Source: a virus. Taken from it: a stretch of DNA of 23,776 nt. The position numbers were made by a program, and so were the translations under genes. This document shows, piece after piece, positions 15,709-22,441 of the stretch. Under the pieces are notes generated by a model. It searched no databases and was not told the origin of the DNA. It worked only from the letters and a program-made list of their open reading frames with translations. The DNA lies in IMG/VR virus record IMGVR_UViG_3300032607_001214, positions 1-23,776 of that record; one strand, 5' to 3'. Within the stretch, counting starts at the first letter, position 1. Each line of letters begins with the position of its first letter.

Positions 15709-15718
15709 ATAATAAAAA

Positions 15719-15746
15719 TAAAAACCCAATATTATCATACTGGGTT
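15719..15746 (-). terminator. Intrinsic terminator after the ParB-like gene
   Basis: A stem AACCCAGTAT/ATATTGGGTT (minus strand, one G-U pair; 15723-15732 with 15737-15746, loop of 4) is followed by a T-rich tract. It is 24 bases downstream of the ParB-like stop codon. Confidence 0.8.
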
Positions 15747-15770
15747 ATATCGTCTATTATTATTTTTAAC

Positions 15771-16763
15771 TTATTTATTTATCATTGTTCTAATTGCTTC
15801 TTTAACCAATGGGCGCAATGCACTAATAAGTTTTTCTTGTAATTTTTGTTTTCTAACTTTTTTCAAATATGATTCTTGAAGTCTCTTTTGATTTACCGTA
15901 TTATATTGGCGGAGTTTTTTCATTATGTTTTCTGATAATGGTTTTTGTCCTCTTCTCATTTTATAATAAGATTCCATCTTTGATTTAACGTCATCACCAT
16001 AAGGAGTTTTGAGATCAATAACACCTGCTGCGATAGCTGTTGCAATCTTACCAACTTCGGGTGCATTGATAACTGGCATATCAACACGATTTGGAGCCCA
16101 ACCAGGAATTGCTTTTGGCATTTTAGCTGCATTAGCAACCATTTTTTTCTTTCCTTCTTCCACAGAACCACCACCCCATTCTTCAAACGCTGCTTTACAT
16201 TTTTCTGGATCTTTCTCTGCCCAATATCCATTAGCTAAAACTGCATCAATAGCGTCTTCGATTGGTTTACCACCAAATTTAGATATATCACCTTTACCTG
16301 TATTTCCCCCTCTACCCAATCCCTTAGTTACAACATTCAATGCTGTAACCAGCGCTCCACCTGGAAGGTCAATCTGTGTTGCATCAAGAGTAGCAGATGG
16401 ATCAACTAAGAAAGTTGCAGCCCAACGGTGGTGTCCATCCATGATATAATTATCATTTGAAATAATTGCTTGTAAATCTCCACCTGGACCACTTGGCATA
16501 GGATTAATTTTCATGATTGCAGAAAATGCAAATTCAACTGCTTTCTGTGGAACTACTTCTTTTTGAGATGGTTTTAATTTTCCAGCAGCAACGGAAACTT
16601 TCTTCGATGGTATCTTATCATCTTCCATATCACCATCATTTTTTCCACCTTTATAAGCCGCTTTAGCTGCATCTACTGGTACTTTACTTAAACCGAGTGT
16701 GTCTGTTGTACCAAAAATTTCATCATCTTCAAACAGTTTTTTTCTCCCATTAATCGTTTTCAT
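15771..16763 (-). CDS. ParB/sulfiredoxin-fold protein in the head cluster
   Basis: A 330-residue protein. ATG 16763 is preferred because GGGAA sits just before it; an upstream ATG at 16775 lacks a ribosome site. A ParB/Srx-like domain spans about residues 60-170: KLKPSQKEVVPQKAVEFA, then IMDGHHRWAA (about 108-116), the phosphate/nucleotide-binding loop of this fold. The fold serves ParB CTPases, sulfiredoxin and small-molecule kinases, so the reaction cannot be told. The N-terminus MKTINGRKKLFEDDE has an LFE site suitable for gp21 cleavage. The C-terminal ~70 residues are a basic helix (LRQYNTVNQKRLQESYLKKV) that could bind DNA or the capsid interior. It lies between the capsid gene terminators and a promoter-like motif, apart from any partition gene, so plasmid-like partition is unlikely. 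Confidence 0.82.
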   Translation of the reverse strand: MKTINGRKKLFEDDEIFGTTDTLGLSKVPVDAAKAAYKGGKNDGDMEDDKIPSKKVSVAAGKLKPSQKEVVPQKAVEFAFSAIMKINPMPSGPGGDLQAIISNDNYIMDGHHRWAATFLVDPSATLDATQIDLPGGALVTALNVVTKGLGRGGNTGKGDISKFGGKPIEDAIDAVLANGYWAEKDPEKCKAAFEEWGGGSVEEGKKKMVANAAKMPKAIPGWAPNRVDMPVINAPEVGKIATAIAAGVIDLKTPYGDDVKSKMESYYKMRRGQKPLSENIMKKLRQYNTVNQKRLQESYLKKVRKQKLQEKLISALRPLVKEAIRTMINK

Positions 16764-16788
16764 ACTATTTCCCATTATTTTTAAAAAT

Positions 16789-16797
16789 ACTAAATAT
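16789..16797 (-). promoter_or_regulatory. Candidate promoter motif ATATTTAGT before the ParB-like gene
   Basis: Coding-strand ATATTTAGT, 25 bases upstream of ATG 16763 and just after the second capsid terminator. One base departs from the window's ATATTTAT(A/T) motif. A closer match (16830-16838) lies between the two terminators. Confidence 0.3.
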
Positions 16798-16826
16798 AAA
16801 AAAGAGTGTAATCTGTTTGAACACTC
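16798..16826 (-). terminator. Second of two tandem terminators after the capsid gene
   Basis: A 6-bp stem GAGTGT/ACACTC (16804-16809 with 16821-16826, loop of 11) is followed on the minus strand by six T. It is weaker than the first hairpin 23 bases before it and could act as a backup. Confidence 0.65.
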
Positions 16827-16829
16827 GTA

Positions 16830-16838
16830 AATAAATAT
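16830..16838 (-). promoter_or_regulatory. Candidate late promoter motif ATATTTATT between tandem terminators
   Basis: Coding-strand ATATTTATT between the two hairpins downstream of the capsid gene, 66 bases from ATG 16763. If active, its transcript would begin near the second hairpin, which would then lie at the 5' end of the message. Confidence 0.35.
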
Positions 16839-16848
16839 AACATAAAAT

Positions 16849-16875
16849 AAAAAAGGAGTGATTTCTCACTCCTTT
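16849..16875 (-). terminator. Strong intrinsic terminator after the major capsid gene
   Basis: A perfect 10-bp stem AAAGGAGTGA/TCACTCCTTT (16852-16861 with 16866-16875, loop of 4) is followed on the minus strand by a run of T. It starts 24 bases after the capsid stop. Confidence 0.92.
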
Positions 16876-16899
16876 AATTTTTCAACTAACTATCTAATA

Positions 16900-18537
16900 C
16901 TAGATGTCACCTAAAGACTCGATTTGAATCAAACCGTAGAATTCAGGACGAACAATTTTCTTCGCATAGCGTGTCAACACACCTTTTCTTGGTGTGAAGT
17001 TAGTTGGATCGTAAACCAATGGTGTCATTACAAGTGGAATATATGGTGCATAAACCGCGCCAGTTTCGAGGAATTGTGTTCCACGGAAACCAACTAACAT
17101 TTGGTTTTCTAACATATATGGGTTCTTGTAAACTGTGATACGGCCATTTAATTGACCAACTTTTTGAACACCCATTGCGAATTTCATACCTTCGCCATCA
17201 ACTGCATAGCCAGGCATAGATTCAAGAATTGTAGCAACTTGTGGAGAACATACTAAGAAGTTTGCACCACCACGTAATGTTTTCTGATGAATGATGTTGG
17301 ATACTTTTTGAATCTTTGTACCTAATGTTTGGAACCAAGTTTGTTGGTTATATGCAGATGCTGCACCTTGTGCTGTTGAATAATCTGCAAATGCACTTGT
17401 AGCAGAGTTATAAGCCCGACCGATACGTGCTGACCATCTTTCTGTTGTTTGTGCATTCTTAATCAACATATCAAGAATTTCTAAGTCAATTTCTTGAGAG
17501 ATATACTCAGACAACATAGAAGTTAATTCAGCTTCTGCATCGATTGAGTGATATGCATTCAAATCTTGTGCGAATTCAGGTGTCCATACTGCTTTCAACT
17601 TACGTGTTTTAGCAACAATGGATTCTGAACGTAATTCTAAGTTGATTTCTGGAATATCAAGACTTGAACCTGCTAAACCATCTTCAAAGTCACCACGAGT
17701 TGTTGCTGTAGGTTGCTTTTCGTATGCAATACCGATTGTTGCAGGAGCTGCTGATGCAGAAACAACGAATGTAATTGTTGAATTATTGTTTGATGTGAAT
17801 GTGTATTGTGGAAAATAGCTGAAGATAGTTGAACCACTAATTTTGAAAGCACGAACTGCGTCAAAATCTTCATTTACAAGAGAACTTGAATTAATTGTAA
17901 TTGTCATAATACCGCCAGCTACAAGAGATCCAGAGTAAGCGTCTTTGAATTCTGTATCGTGTTGGAATAATGATGGTGTTGCGTGTGTTACAGAACCAGT
18001 TACGAATTCTGTTGCAGATAATGTAGCTGCTTTTGCTAAACTGATATTTGCTTCATTGATTGAATAACCAAAACGACCTGCACCATAAAGACCACCTGAA
18101 GCATCAGCGTCTTTTGCTTCTGCACCTGTTACACCAAATACAGAGTCAGTCTGTGTATCTTTACCTTGAGCGGCTGTGAATCCAGGTTGTGCTGTACCAT
18201 ATTTGAAATCTAAGAAGAATACAAGACCAGAAGGTAAGTTCATTGGTTGAACAGACACAAAATCTTTCGCAGCAATTTCAGAGAAAATTCTGCGAACCAA
18301 TGGAAGTGCAACACCTGCCCATTCTTCTGAGCCAGCTGCTGTACCTGTACGGTTTGATTCATCTATAAGTTGTTTTGCTTGGTTTTCTAAAAGAACTGCA
18401 ATAGAGTTCTTTTCATAGTCGTTGTTTAAGTTATCAAGTAAACCTGTCTTTGACCATTTGTTAACTATTTGACGGTTTTCTTTGATAAGTTGCTTGTGGG
18501 GACTTCCAGAAGCATTTAATAAAGATTGTACATTCAT
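16900..18537 (-). CDS. gp23: Major capsid protein (gp23-like)
   Basis: The 545-residue capsid precursor; T4 gp23 is 521. After an N-terminal helical propeptide, LLENQAKQLIDE (49-60) ends in IDE followed by SNRTG, a good gp21 cleavage site near the T4 site at residue 65. The mature HK97-fold protein then begins. DFVSVQPMNLPSG (92-104) matches the T4-type GVQPM region, and the C-terminal half has LVCSPQVATILESMPGY and TPLVYDPTNFTPRKGVLTRY, family core segments. A region near 150-280 rich in Ser/Thr probably forms an inserted surface domain. ATG 18537 follows GGAAGA. The gene is 21 bases downstream of the scaffold gene with no terminator between them, and is followed by two terminators. Very secure. 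Confidence 0.97.
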   Translation of the reverse strand: MNVQSLLNASGSPHKQLIKENRQIVNKWSKTGLLDNLNNDYEKNSIAVLLENQAKQLIDESNRTGTAAGSEEWAGVALPLVRRIFSEIAAKDFVSVQPMNLPSGLVFFLDFKYGTAQPGFTAAQGKDTQTDSVFGVTGAEAKDADASGGLYGAGRFGYSINEANISLAKAATLSATEFVTGSVTHATPSLFQHDTEFKDAYSGSLVAGGIMTITINSSSLVNEDFDAVRAFKISGSTIFSYFPQYTFTSNNNSTITFVVSASAAPATIGIAYEKQPTATTRGDFEDGLAGSSLDIPEINLELRSESIVAKTRKLKAVWTPEFAQDLNAYHSIDAEAELTSMLSEYISQEIDLEILDMLIKNAQTTERWSARIGRAYNSATSAFADYSTAQGAASAYNQQTWFQTLGTKIQKVSNIIHQKTLRGGANFLVCSPQVATILESMPGYAVDGEGMKFAMGVQKVGQLNGRITVYKNPYMLENQMLVGFRGTQFLETGAVYAPYIPLVMTPLVYDPTNFTPRKGVLTRYAKKIVRPEFYGLIQIESLGDI

Positions 18538-18558
18538 TTTTTTCTTCCTATAATAAAA

Positions 18559-19590
18559 TTATTTTAAACCTGCTAATTTGCGTAAACGGCTTGCCATAAC
18601 ATCGCCTTCATTCAAAATATTACTTGAAGGACGTGTGCTTGCAGTTGGTTTAGATGCAAACGATTCTTTAATTCGACGAGTTTTAGTTGCACCTTTCAAT
18701 GCTTCACCCAAAGTTGTATACACAAGTTTGACTTCACGGAGAGTTGTTGCACGATCAAAGTTTTCAATAACAGTCATTTTTTGAGCTTCGGTTAAAGAGT
18801 TACTTCTAAACAATTTGTTAGAGAACAATAACTTTGAATTCAAAAGATTAACTTCGTTGATTTTTGAACGTAAGAACTTAATAACAGCATATGCTTCACG
18901 AAGTCTTGATTCTGCAACTGGTTCTTCTTCTGATTCTTCTTCGCCTTCCTCAACAGGAGCTTCTTCTTCATCTTCTTCACGAAGAGCACGTAAAACTTCT
19001 TTGATGTCAACTTCTTCTTCTTCTGCTTCTTCCATTGGTTCTTCTGTTTCTTCTTCTTCACGAAGAGCACGTAAAATCTCTTGGATTTCTGCTACTTCTT
19101 CGTCATCTTCTTCACCTTCTTCTTCAACTAATTGAACCAATTTTTCTCCTTTCATTTGAGTAGATGTAGATGATGCTTTTGGAGCTGGTTTTTTATTGTC
19201 ACCACCACCAATGTCAGACGATACTAAATCTTCTTCAAGTTGACGGATTATTTCCATCAAATCTTCGTCCATTGGTTCTTCTTCATCTTCACCTTCTTCC
19301 ATTGCTGGTTCTTCTTCATCTTCTGCTTCTTCCATTGCTGGTTCTTCAGTTTCTTCATCGCCCTCTTCCATTGCTGGTTCTTTCTCTTCTTCTTCTGCTT
19401 CATTGTAGAAACCGTATTCTTCAACAGGTTCTTCTGTTTCTTCGGCTTCTGCTTCTTCAGAAAGTTTCTTAGAAAGCATAGACTGTAAACGAGGTGTGAA
19501 CGCTTCTTCCAAAGCGAGTTTTGCGTTTGCGAGTGCTACTTCTTTAACTGCTTTAGCATCTGCAATTGCTTCTTTCAGTAAATCATTCAT
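18559..19590 (-). CDS. gp22: Prohead scaffold protein (gp22-like)
   Basis: A 343-residue, extremely acidic scaffold. The start is ATG 19590, with GGAG in front; the TTG at 19602 overlaps that ribosome site. The N-terminus (MNDLLKEAIADAKAVKEVAL) and C-terminal third are helical. The middle (about 45-225) is long Glu-rich low-complexity sequence with repeated EEPAMEE and ILRALREE units. LxE sites in good context occur at LRE|A (about 230), LTE|A (about 267) and LNE|G (about 327), as expected for a core protein that gp21 degrades to small peptides so DNA can enter. T4 gp22 is 269 residues. It lies immediately before the capsid gene, as in T4. Composition prevents a family call by pattern alone; position and cleavage sites carry it. 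Confidence 0.85.
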   Translation of the reverse strand: MNDLLKEAIADAKAVKEVALANAKLALEEAFTPRLQSMLSKKLSEEAEAEETEEPVEEYGFYNEAEEEEKEPAMEEGDEETEEPAMEEAEDEEEPAMEEGEDEEEPMDEDLMEIIRQLEEDLVSSDIGGGDNKKPAPKASSTSTQMKGEKLVQLVEEEGEEDDEEVAEIQEILRALREEEETEEPMEEAEEEEVDIKEVLRALREEDEEEAPVEEGEEESEEEPVAESRLREAYAVIKFLRSKINEVNLLNSKLLFSNKLFRSNSLTEAQKMTVIENFDRATTLREVKLVYTTLGEALKGATKTRRIKESFASKPTASTRPSSNILNEGDVMASRLRKLAGLK

Positions 19591-19611
19591 TATAATCTCC
19601 AACTATTCTAG

Positions 19612-19689
19612 CGTTATTGTTAACGTCTAATTAATATAAAAATAGTATATGCCCCTATAAGTTGAAGATAATATTGGTTCTTCATAGGG
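19612..19689 (-). promoter_or_regulatory. Structured leader upstream of the scaffold gene
   Basis: The 137-base gap between the 42-residue gene and the scaffold start holds two hairpins. The larger pairs CCCTAT (19653-19658) with ATAGGG (19684-19689) and GAAGA (19664-19668) with TCTTC (19679-19683), with a 5-base bulge. The smaller pairs CGTTA with TAACG (19612-19625, 4-base loop). Neither is followed by a T run, so they are not terminators. They may shape the 5' end of the scaffold-capsid message or be a processing site. Confidence 0.4.
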
Positions 19690-19727
19690 TATTATGTCAT
19701 AAATAAGTATGGTGTATTGTTAATTTT

Positions 19728-19856
19728 TTATTGTTTTTGTGATTTTTTTTCTTCGGCAGGAATACCAAAAATAGAACTTAAATCGATTTCAGTATAAAGA
19801 AATCTCCTATCTCTATCTTTTGTATCAATTTTCTTTTCTTTTTTATCATCAGGCAT
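19728..19856 (-). CDS. Small 42-residue protein of unknown function
   Basis: A short gene between the ADP-ribosyltransferase and scaffold genes. Its ATG overlaps the preceding stop region by 8 bases and GGAG lies 7 bases upstream, at ideal distance. The protein starts MPDDKKEKKIDTKDRDRRFL and continues YTEIDLSSIFGIPAEEKK, a highly charged N-terminus with a short hydrophobic centre, ending in a Lys/Gln tail. No membrane segment. T4 has small core proteins (gp67, gp68) in the analogous cluster, so a prohead core or scaffold-helper role is possible by position. The tight overlap and strong ribosome site make a real gene likely despite its size. No family recognised. Confidence 0.7.
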   Translation of the reverse strand: MPDDKKEKKIDTKDRDRRFLYTEIDLSSIFGIPAEEKKSQKQ

Positions 19857-20910
19857 TGTTTTGCTCCACTAATACTTTGTATATGTTTCGTGTTTCATTA
19901 TATCCGTGGATTGTAAATTTACAATTTCTCGGTAAGGTTACTTCTGTTTCATGGCAGTAATCATTTACTTTACATGGTAATGTGAGTACCGATGAACCTG
20001 CTGGAATTAACATTTCAAAAAGTGGTAATCGTTTCTTATTCAAACTTTCAACTATAAGTGGATTTAGGGAAGTAGTTACATAGCCCTTATCAATCCATGT
20101 ACCCGCATCCAAAAAATGCTGTAAAACATTTGGTGTTTCTATTGAACGATATACAACTAAATTAAAATCTAAACGTTGCATTTCTTCTCTGAATGCAAAG
20201 TCTAAACTGCTAACGGTGAACGTTTGTATGGCATCAGTAAATACTGGAGTTCTTTTACTTTCTTTTTCTTTTGGTTTGCCAAGTCTTAATTGCTTTTCAA
20301 TTTGCTTTTTAGTTGCTAATTGAATATCAGAGCGAACTAATTCATTTATATCAGAAGTGTGTTTGTAGTAATAATCTAAAGCCATTGTTGTTTCCCTGTC
20401 CAATGGTTTTTTACTAATTATACTATGTTTTAGAATTGAAATGTTTTGGATTTTTTTAGTTATTAAACCAATTTTCTTTTTTGAGTCTTCATCTTCTGCT
20501 TTTTGAACAGCCTGATCGTAAACATCTAAAATTTCTTCGTACTCAAATGATAGAAGTTTACCTTGAGTTTCTGGACCAATACTCGTTGATTTCTTTTTTA
20601 AGTTTTGAACTTCAACTGGATTTGTCAATTCAACTGATTTTAAACCTGTTGGTGATTCTTCTTCTGCTGGTGGTTCTTCTTCTTTTTTTTCATCACCACC
20701 TTCTTCACTCGAAGCAGTATCATCCGCTGATTTTTTCTCTTCCTCTTTTGGTTCTTCCTTTGGAGTTTCCTCTTTTGGTTCTTCCTTTGGAGTTTCCTCT
20801 GCTGCGGGCGCTTCCTCGTCTTCCTCGGATAAAAAAGAATTTCTTTCCATATCTTCAATGATTTTCCGTATTTCTTCACGAATAATTTCTTCGATATAAT
20901 GCGAGGTCAT
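19849..20910 (-). CDS. ADP-ribosyltransferase with acidic linker, possible packaged effector
   Basis: A 353-residue protein. Residues 120-353 form an ADP-ribosyltransferase exotoxin-like domain: ALDYYYKHTSDINELVR (177-193) matches the conserved helical part, VVYRS has the NAD-binding Arg255, YVTTS (277-281) is the STS-type strand, and ETEVTLPR (321-328) carries the E-x-E pair Glu321/Glu323. This is the R-S-E class, usually arginine-specific, like T4 Alt, ModA and ModB. The N-terminus is a short amphipathic helix ending near FLSE (26-29), a possible gp21 site, then ~60 residues of Glu/Lys/Pro repeats. ATG 20910 follows AGGAGT. It lies inside the prohead cluster, as expected if packaged like Alt. 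The target is unknown. The fold is well supported; packaging is inferred. Confidence 0.88.
   Translation of the reverse strand: MTSHYIEEIIREEIRKIIEDMERNSFLSEEDEEAPAAEETPKEEPKEETPKEEPKEEEKKSADDTASSEEGGDEKKEEEPPAEEESPTGLKSVELTNPVEVQNLKKKSTSIGPETQGKLLSFEYEEILDVYDQAVQKAEDEDSKKKIGLITKKIQNISILKHSIISKKPLDRETTMALDYYYKHTSDINELVRSDIQLATKKQIEKQLRLGKPKEKESKRTPVFTDAIQTFTVSSLDFAFREEMQRLDFNLVVYRSIETPNVLQHFLDAGTWIDKGYVTTSLNPLIVESLNKKRLPLFEMLIPAGSSVLTLPCKVNDYCHETEVTLPRNCKFTIHGYNETRNIYKVLVEQNNA
20741..20794 (-). repeat. Perfect 27-base tandem duplication in the ADP-ribosyltransferase linker
   Basis: Bases 20741-20767 and 20768-20794 are identical. They encode two copies of a nine-residue Glu/Lys/Pro/Thr unit (containing PKEEPKEE) in the acidic linker. 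Exact identity suggests recent slippage, so the linker length probably varies among relatives. Confidence 0.92.
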
Positions 20911-20929
20911 TAAAAATACTCCTGCTATG

Positions 20930-21157
20930 TTAGATATTTTCTACGTCTAATTTTCGCTGTCTTCTAATAGCAGCGTTTCTTTTTTCAGCTTTTTTCTTTG
21001 ATGGTTTAATATATTCCATACGATTTTTATATTCTTCAAGAATACCTGCTTCTTTTACTTTACGTTTGAATATTTTAATCATAACATCAACCGGCATACC
21101 TGTATTTTTTACTTTTACATGAGCCGAATTAGAGTTTGTATATACTCTATCATTCAT
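20930..21157 (-). CDS. rpsU: Ribosomal protein bS21
   Basis: A 75-residue basic protein matching bacterial small-subunit protein S21. VKVKNTGMPVDVMIKIFKRK (14-33) aligns with the bS21 core (start strand, then the DxxIxxFKR helix); VKEAGILEEYKNRMEYIKPS (34-53) matches KAGxLxExRRREYYEKPS; and the C-terminus KKKAEKRNAAIRRQRKL is the usual basic tail that contacts rRNA near the 3' end of 16S. Length (about 70) is normal. ATG 21157 follows AAGGAAAG. It sits between the DUF3008-like gene and the ADP-ribosyltransferase gene in the late head operon. Phage bS21 homologues are known from aquatic phages and are thought to enter host ribosomes and bias initiation. The target and effect here are inferred. 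Confidence 0.94.
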   Translation of the reverse strand: MNDRVYTNSNSAHVKVKNTGMPVDVMIKIFKRKVKEAGILEEYKNRMEYIKPSKKKAEKRNAAIRRQRKLDVENI

Positions 21158-21175
21158 AACTTTCTTTCCTTATTG

Positions 21176-21781
21176 TTAATTAATCTCTTTTATCTCATAG
21201 AATTTACTGAGATTTTTACCTATATTCTCGTAAATTGATTCCAAAGTTCTTTGTAGTTTTACAATCTTTTGTGTTGTTTGTTCAAAAACTTTCACAGATT
21301 CTTTTAACTGCTTTGAACTTCTTCTATGAGAAACACCTTCAAACCAATCACCAGATTCTTCAACCATGTTTTTACTTGCAAACTCAACCATTCTTTTAAT
21401 TTCAGATACAACTGCGGGTAGTTGTTTTGAACGATGAACTACTGCACGATATTCATTGTATCTACCGATTGATTCTATATACATTCTTTTTTGTTCTGAT
21501 GTAAGAACTTTTGTACTAAATCTCTCTTTCATTACTTCTTGAACAGCATCGGCAACTAATTGATTTAATTCTTCTTTTGTTAATGTTGTTTTACTTTCAC
21601 CAACTTTTTTTGGAAGTCCTTTGTGTTTTGTTGCTGCAAACTTTTCAATATCTTTCTCAGTCATTGATTTTGCAAGTTGTTCAATAGATTTATTAACTTT
21701 TGAAGCAGGAATTTGACCACGTTTAACTGCTAAAGCAAGTCCCATTAATTTTTGTTGTTTTTGTGAAAGTGCAGGCATCAT
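21176..21781 (-). CDS. DUF3008-like protein with helical C-terminus
   Basis: A 201-residue protein. The first ~58 residues (PALSQKQQKLMGLALAVKRG, then FAATKHKGLPKKV) match the small DUF3008-type domain whose signature ends in KHKGLP; its function is unknown. The C-terminal ~140 residues are helical and charged (LTKEELNQLVADAVQEVMKE, later EQTTQKIVKLQRTL), probably a coiled coil. The start ATG 21781 overlaps the gp21 stop (ATGA) with GGAGAT upstream; ATG 21778 is equally possible. Position directly after the protease and before bS21 suggests a prohead core or assembly factor. It has few (L/I)xE sites in good context, so cleavage is uncertain. The domain call is from memory of a short motif. 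Confidence 0.78.
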   Translation of the reverse strand: MMPALSQKQQKLMGLALAVKRGQIPASKVNKSIEQLAKSMTEKDIEKFAATKHKGLPKKVGESKTTLTKEELNQLVADAVQEVMKERFSTKVLTSEQKRMYIESIGRYNEYRAVVHRSKQLPAVVSEIKRMVEFASKNMVEESGDWFEGVSHRRSSKQLKESVKVFEQTTQKIVKLQRTLESIYENIGKNLSKFYEIKEIN

Positions 21782-22440
21782 TTATCTCCAAATATACATT
21801 CACAAATATTTCCAATTTCACAAATAATATTTGTAATGTTATTATGAATACGTTGAATTTTAGGATCAATCTTAGAAATAGTTTCTAAACTAACACCCTC
21901 TCTAATTAAACCTTCATTCTGATGACCATCGTCATACATGAATGCACCTTGTGTGGATGGATTCGATACAAAGTCCCAACCTATTAATTCAAAGTCCTCT
22001 TGTACTTCAACTGTATTTTCACTTATTTCTTCAACCGAACCTAAACCACGAGAAGAAATACCAAGGCGAATTCCTGCACCAAGCAGTTGTTTTAGAATAT
22101 TGCCAGATGGGGTTGGAAGTATCTCTACTGTACCAATTACATCATTGCCTTTCCAATCTACACTCAATACATTATGAGAAACATTTCTTAAATTAATAAC
22201 AGAAGAATCTGGATGATCCAACTCACCCAACGCTCTATTTTCTTTAATATTTGTTTCAGCATATTTTTTCACTTCACGCATTAAAATCTTTTTTGGGTAA
22301 ACTCTACCATTTTGATTTTTTACTTCTGCTCTTTGTAAAACACCCGAAACTATAACTTTACCATCGTTTTTCTTTTCAGATTCTGCAATCATTCTTGGAC
22401 TTGCACTAAATAGTATAGTATCTACGAGTAATTGTTTCAT
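21778..22440 (-). CDS. gp21: Prohead core protease (gp21-like)
   Basis: A 220-residue prohead protease of the T4 gp21 family (length 212 in T4). ATG 22440 is preferred over GTG 22449 because AGGTG sits 6 bases before it. Catalytic motifs are GELDHPDSS with His76 and GISSRGLGS with Ser129/130, the herpesvirus-like serine protease arrangement. Other family parts are NGRVYPKKIL (44-53) and IGWDFVSNPSTQGA (153-166). IRE|G near residue 181 may be an autocleavage site that trims the C-terminus. The enzyme acts inside the prohead, cutting scaffold, capsid and internal proteins after (L/I)xE. It lies between a core-like protein and a DUF3008-like protein, with overlaps showing translational coupling. 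Confidence 0.95.
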   Translation of the reverse strand: MKQLLVDTILFSASPRMIAESEKKNDGKVIVSGVLQRAEVKNQNGRVYPKKILMREVKKYAETNIKENRALGELDHPDSSVINLRNVSHNVLSVDWKGNDVIGTVEILPTPSGNILKQLLGAGIRLGISSRGLGSVEEISENTVEVQEDFELIGWDFVSNPSTQGAFMYDDGHQNEGLIREGVSLETISKIDPKIQRIHNNITNIICEIGNICECIFGDK

Positions 22441-22441
22441 T

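Noticed and set aside
15771-16763. True plasmid-type ParB partition protein
   Set aside because: No ParA neighbour or parS-like repeats are seen, and the gene lies in a head operon, so only the fold is claimed.
19653-19689. Hairpin upstream of the scaffold gene as an intrinsic terminator
   Set aside because: No T run follows it on the minus strand; kept only as a leader structure.
20741-20794. Adjacent identical repeats considered as a CRISPR-like array
   Set aside because: Only two copies, no spacers, and in frame within an acidic protein linker.
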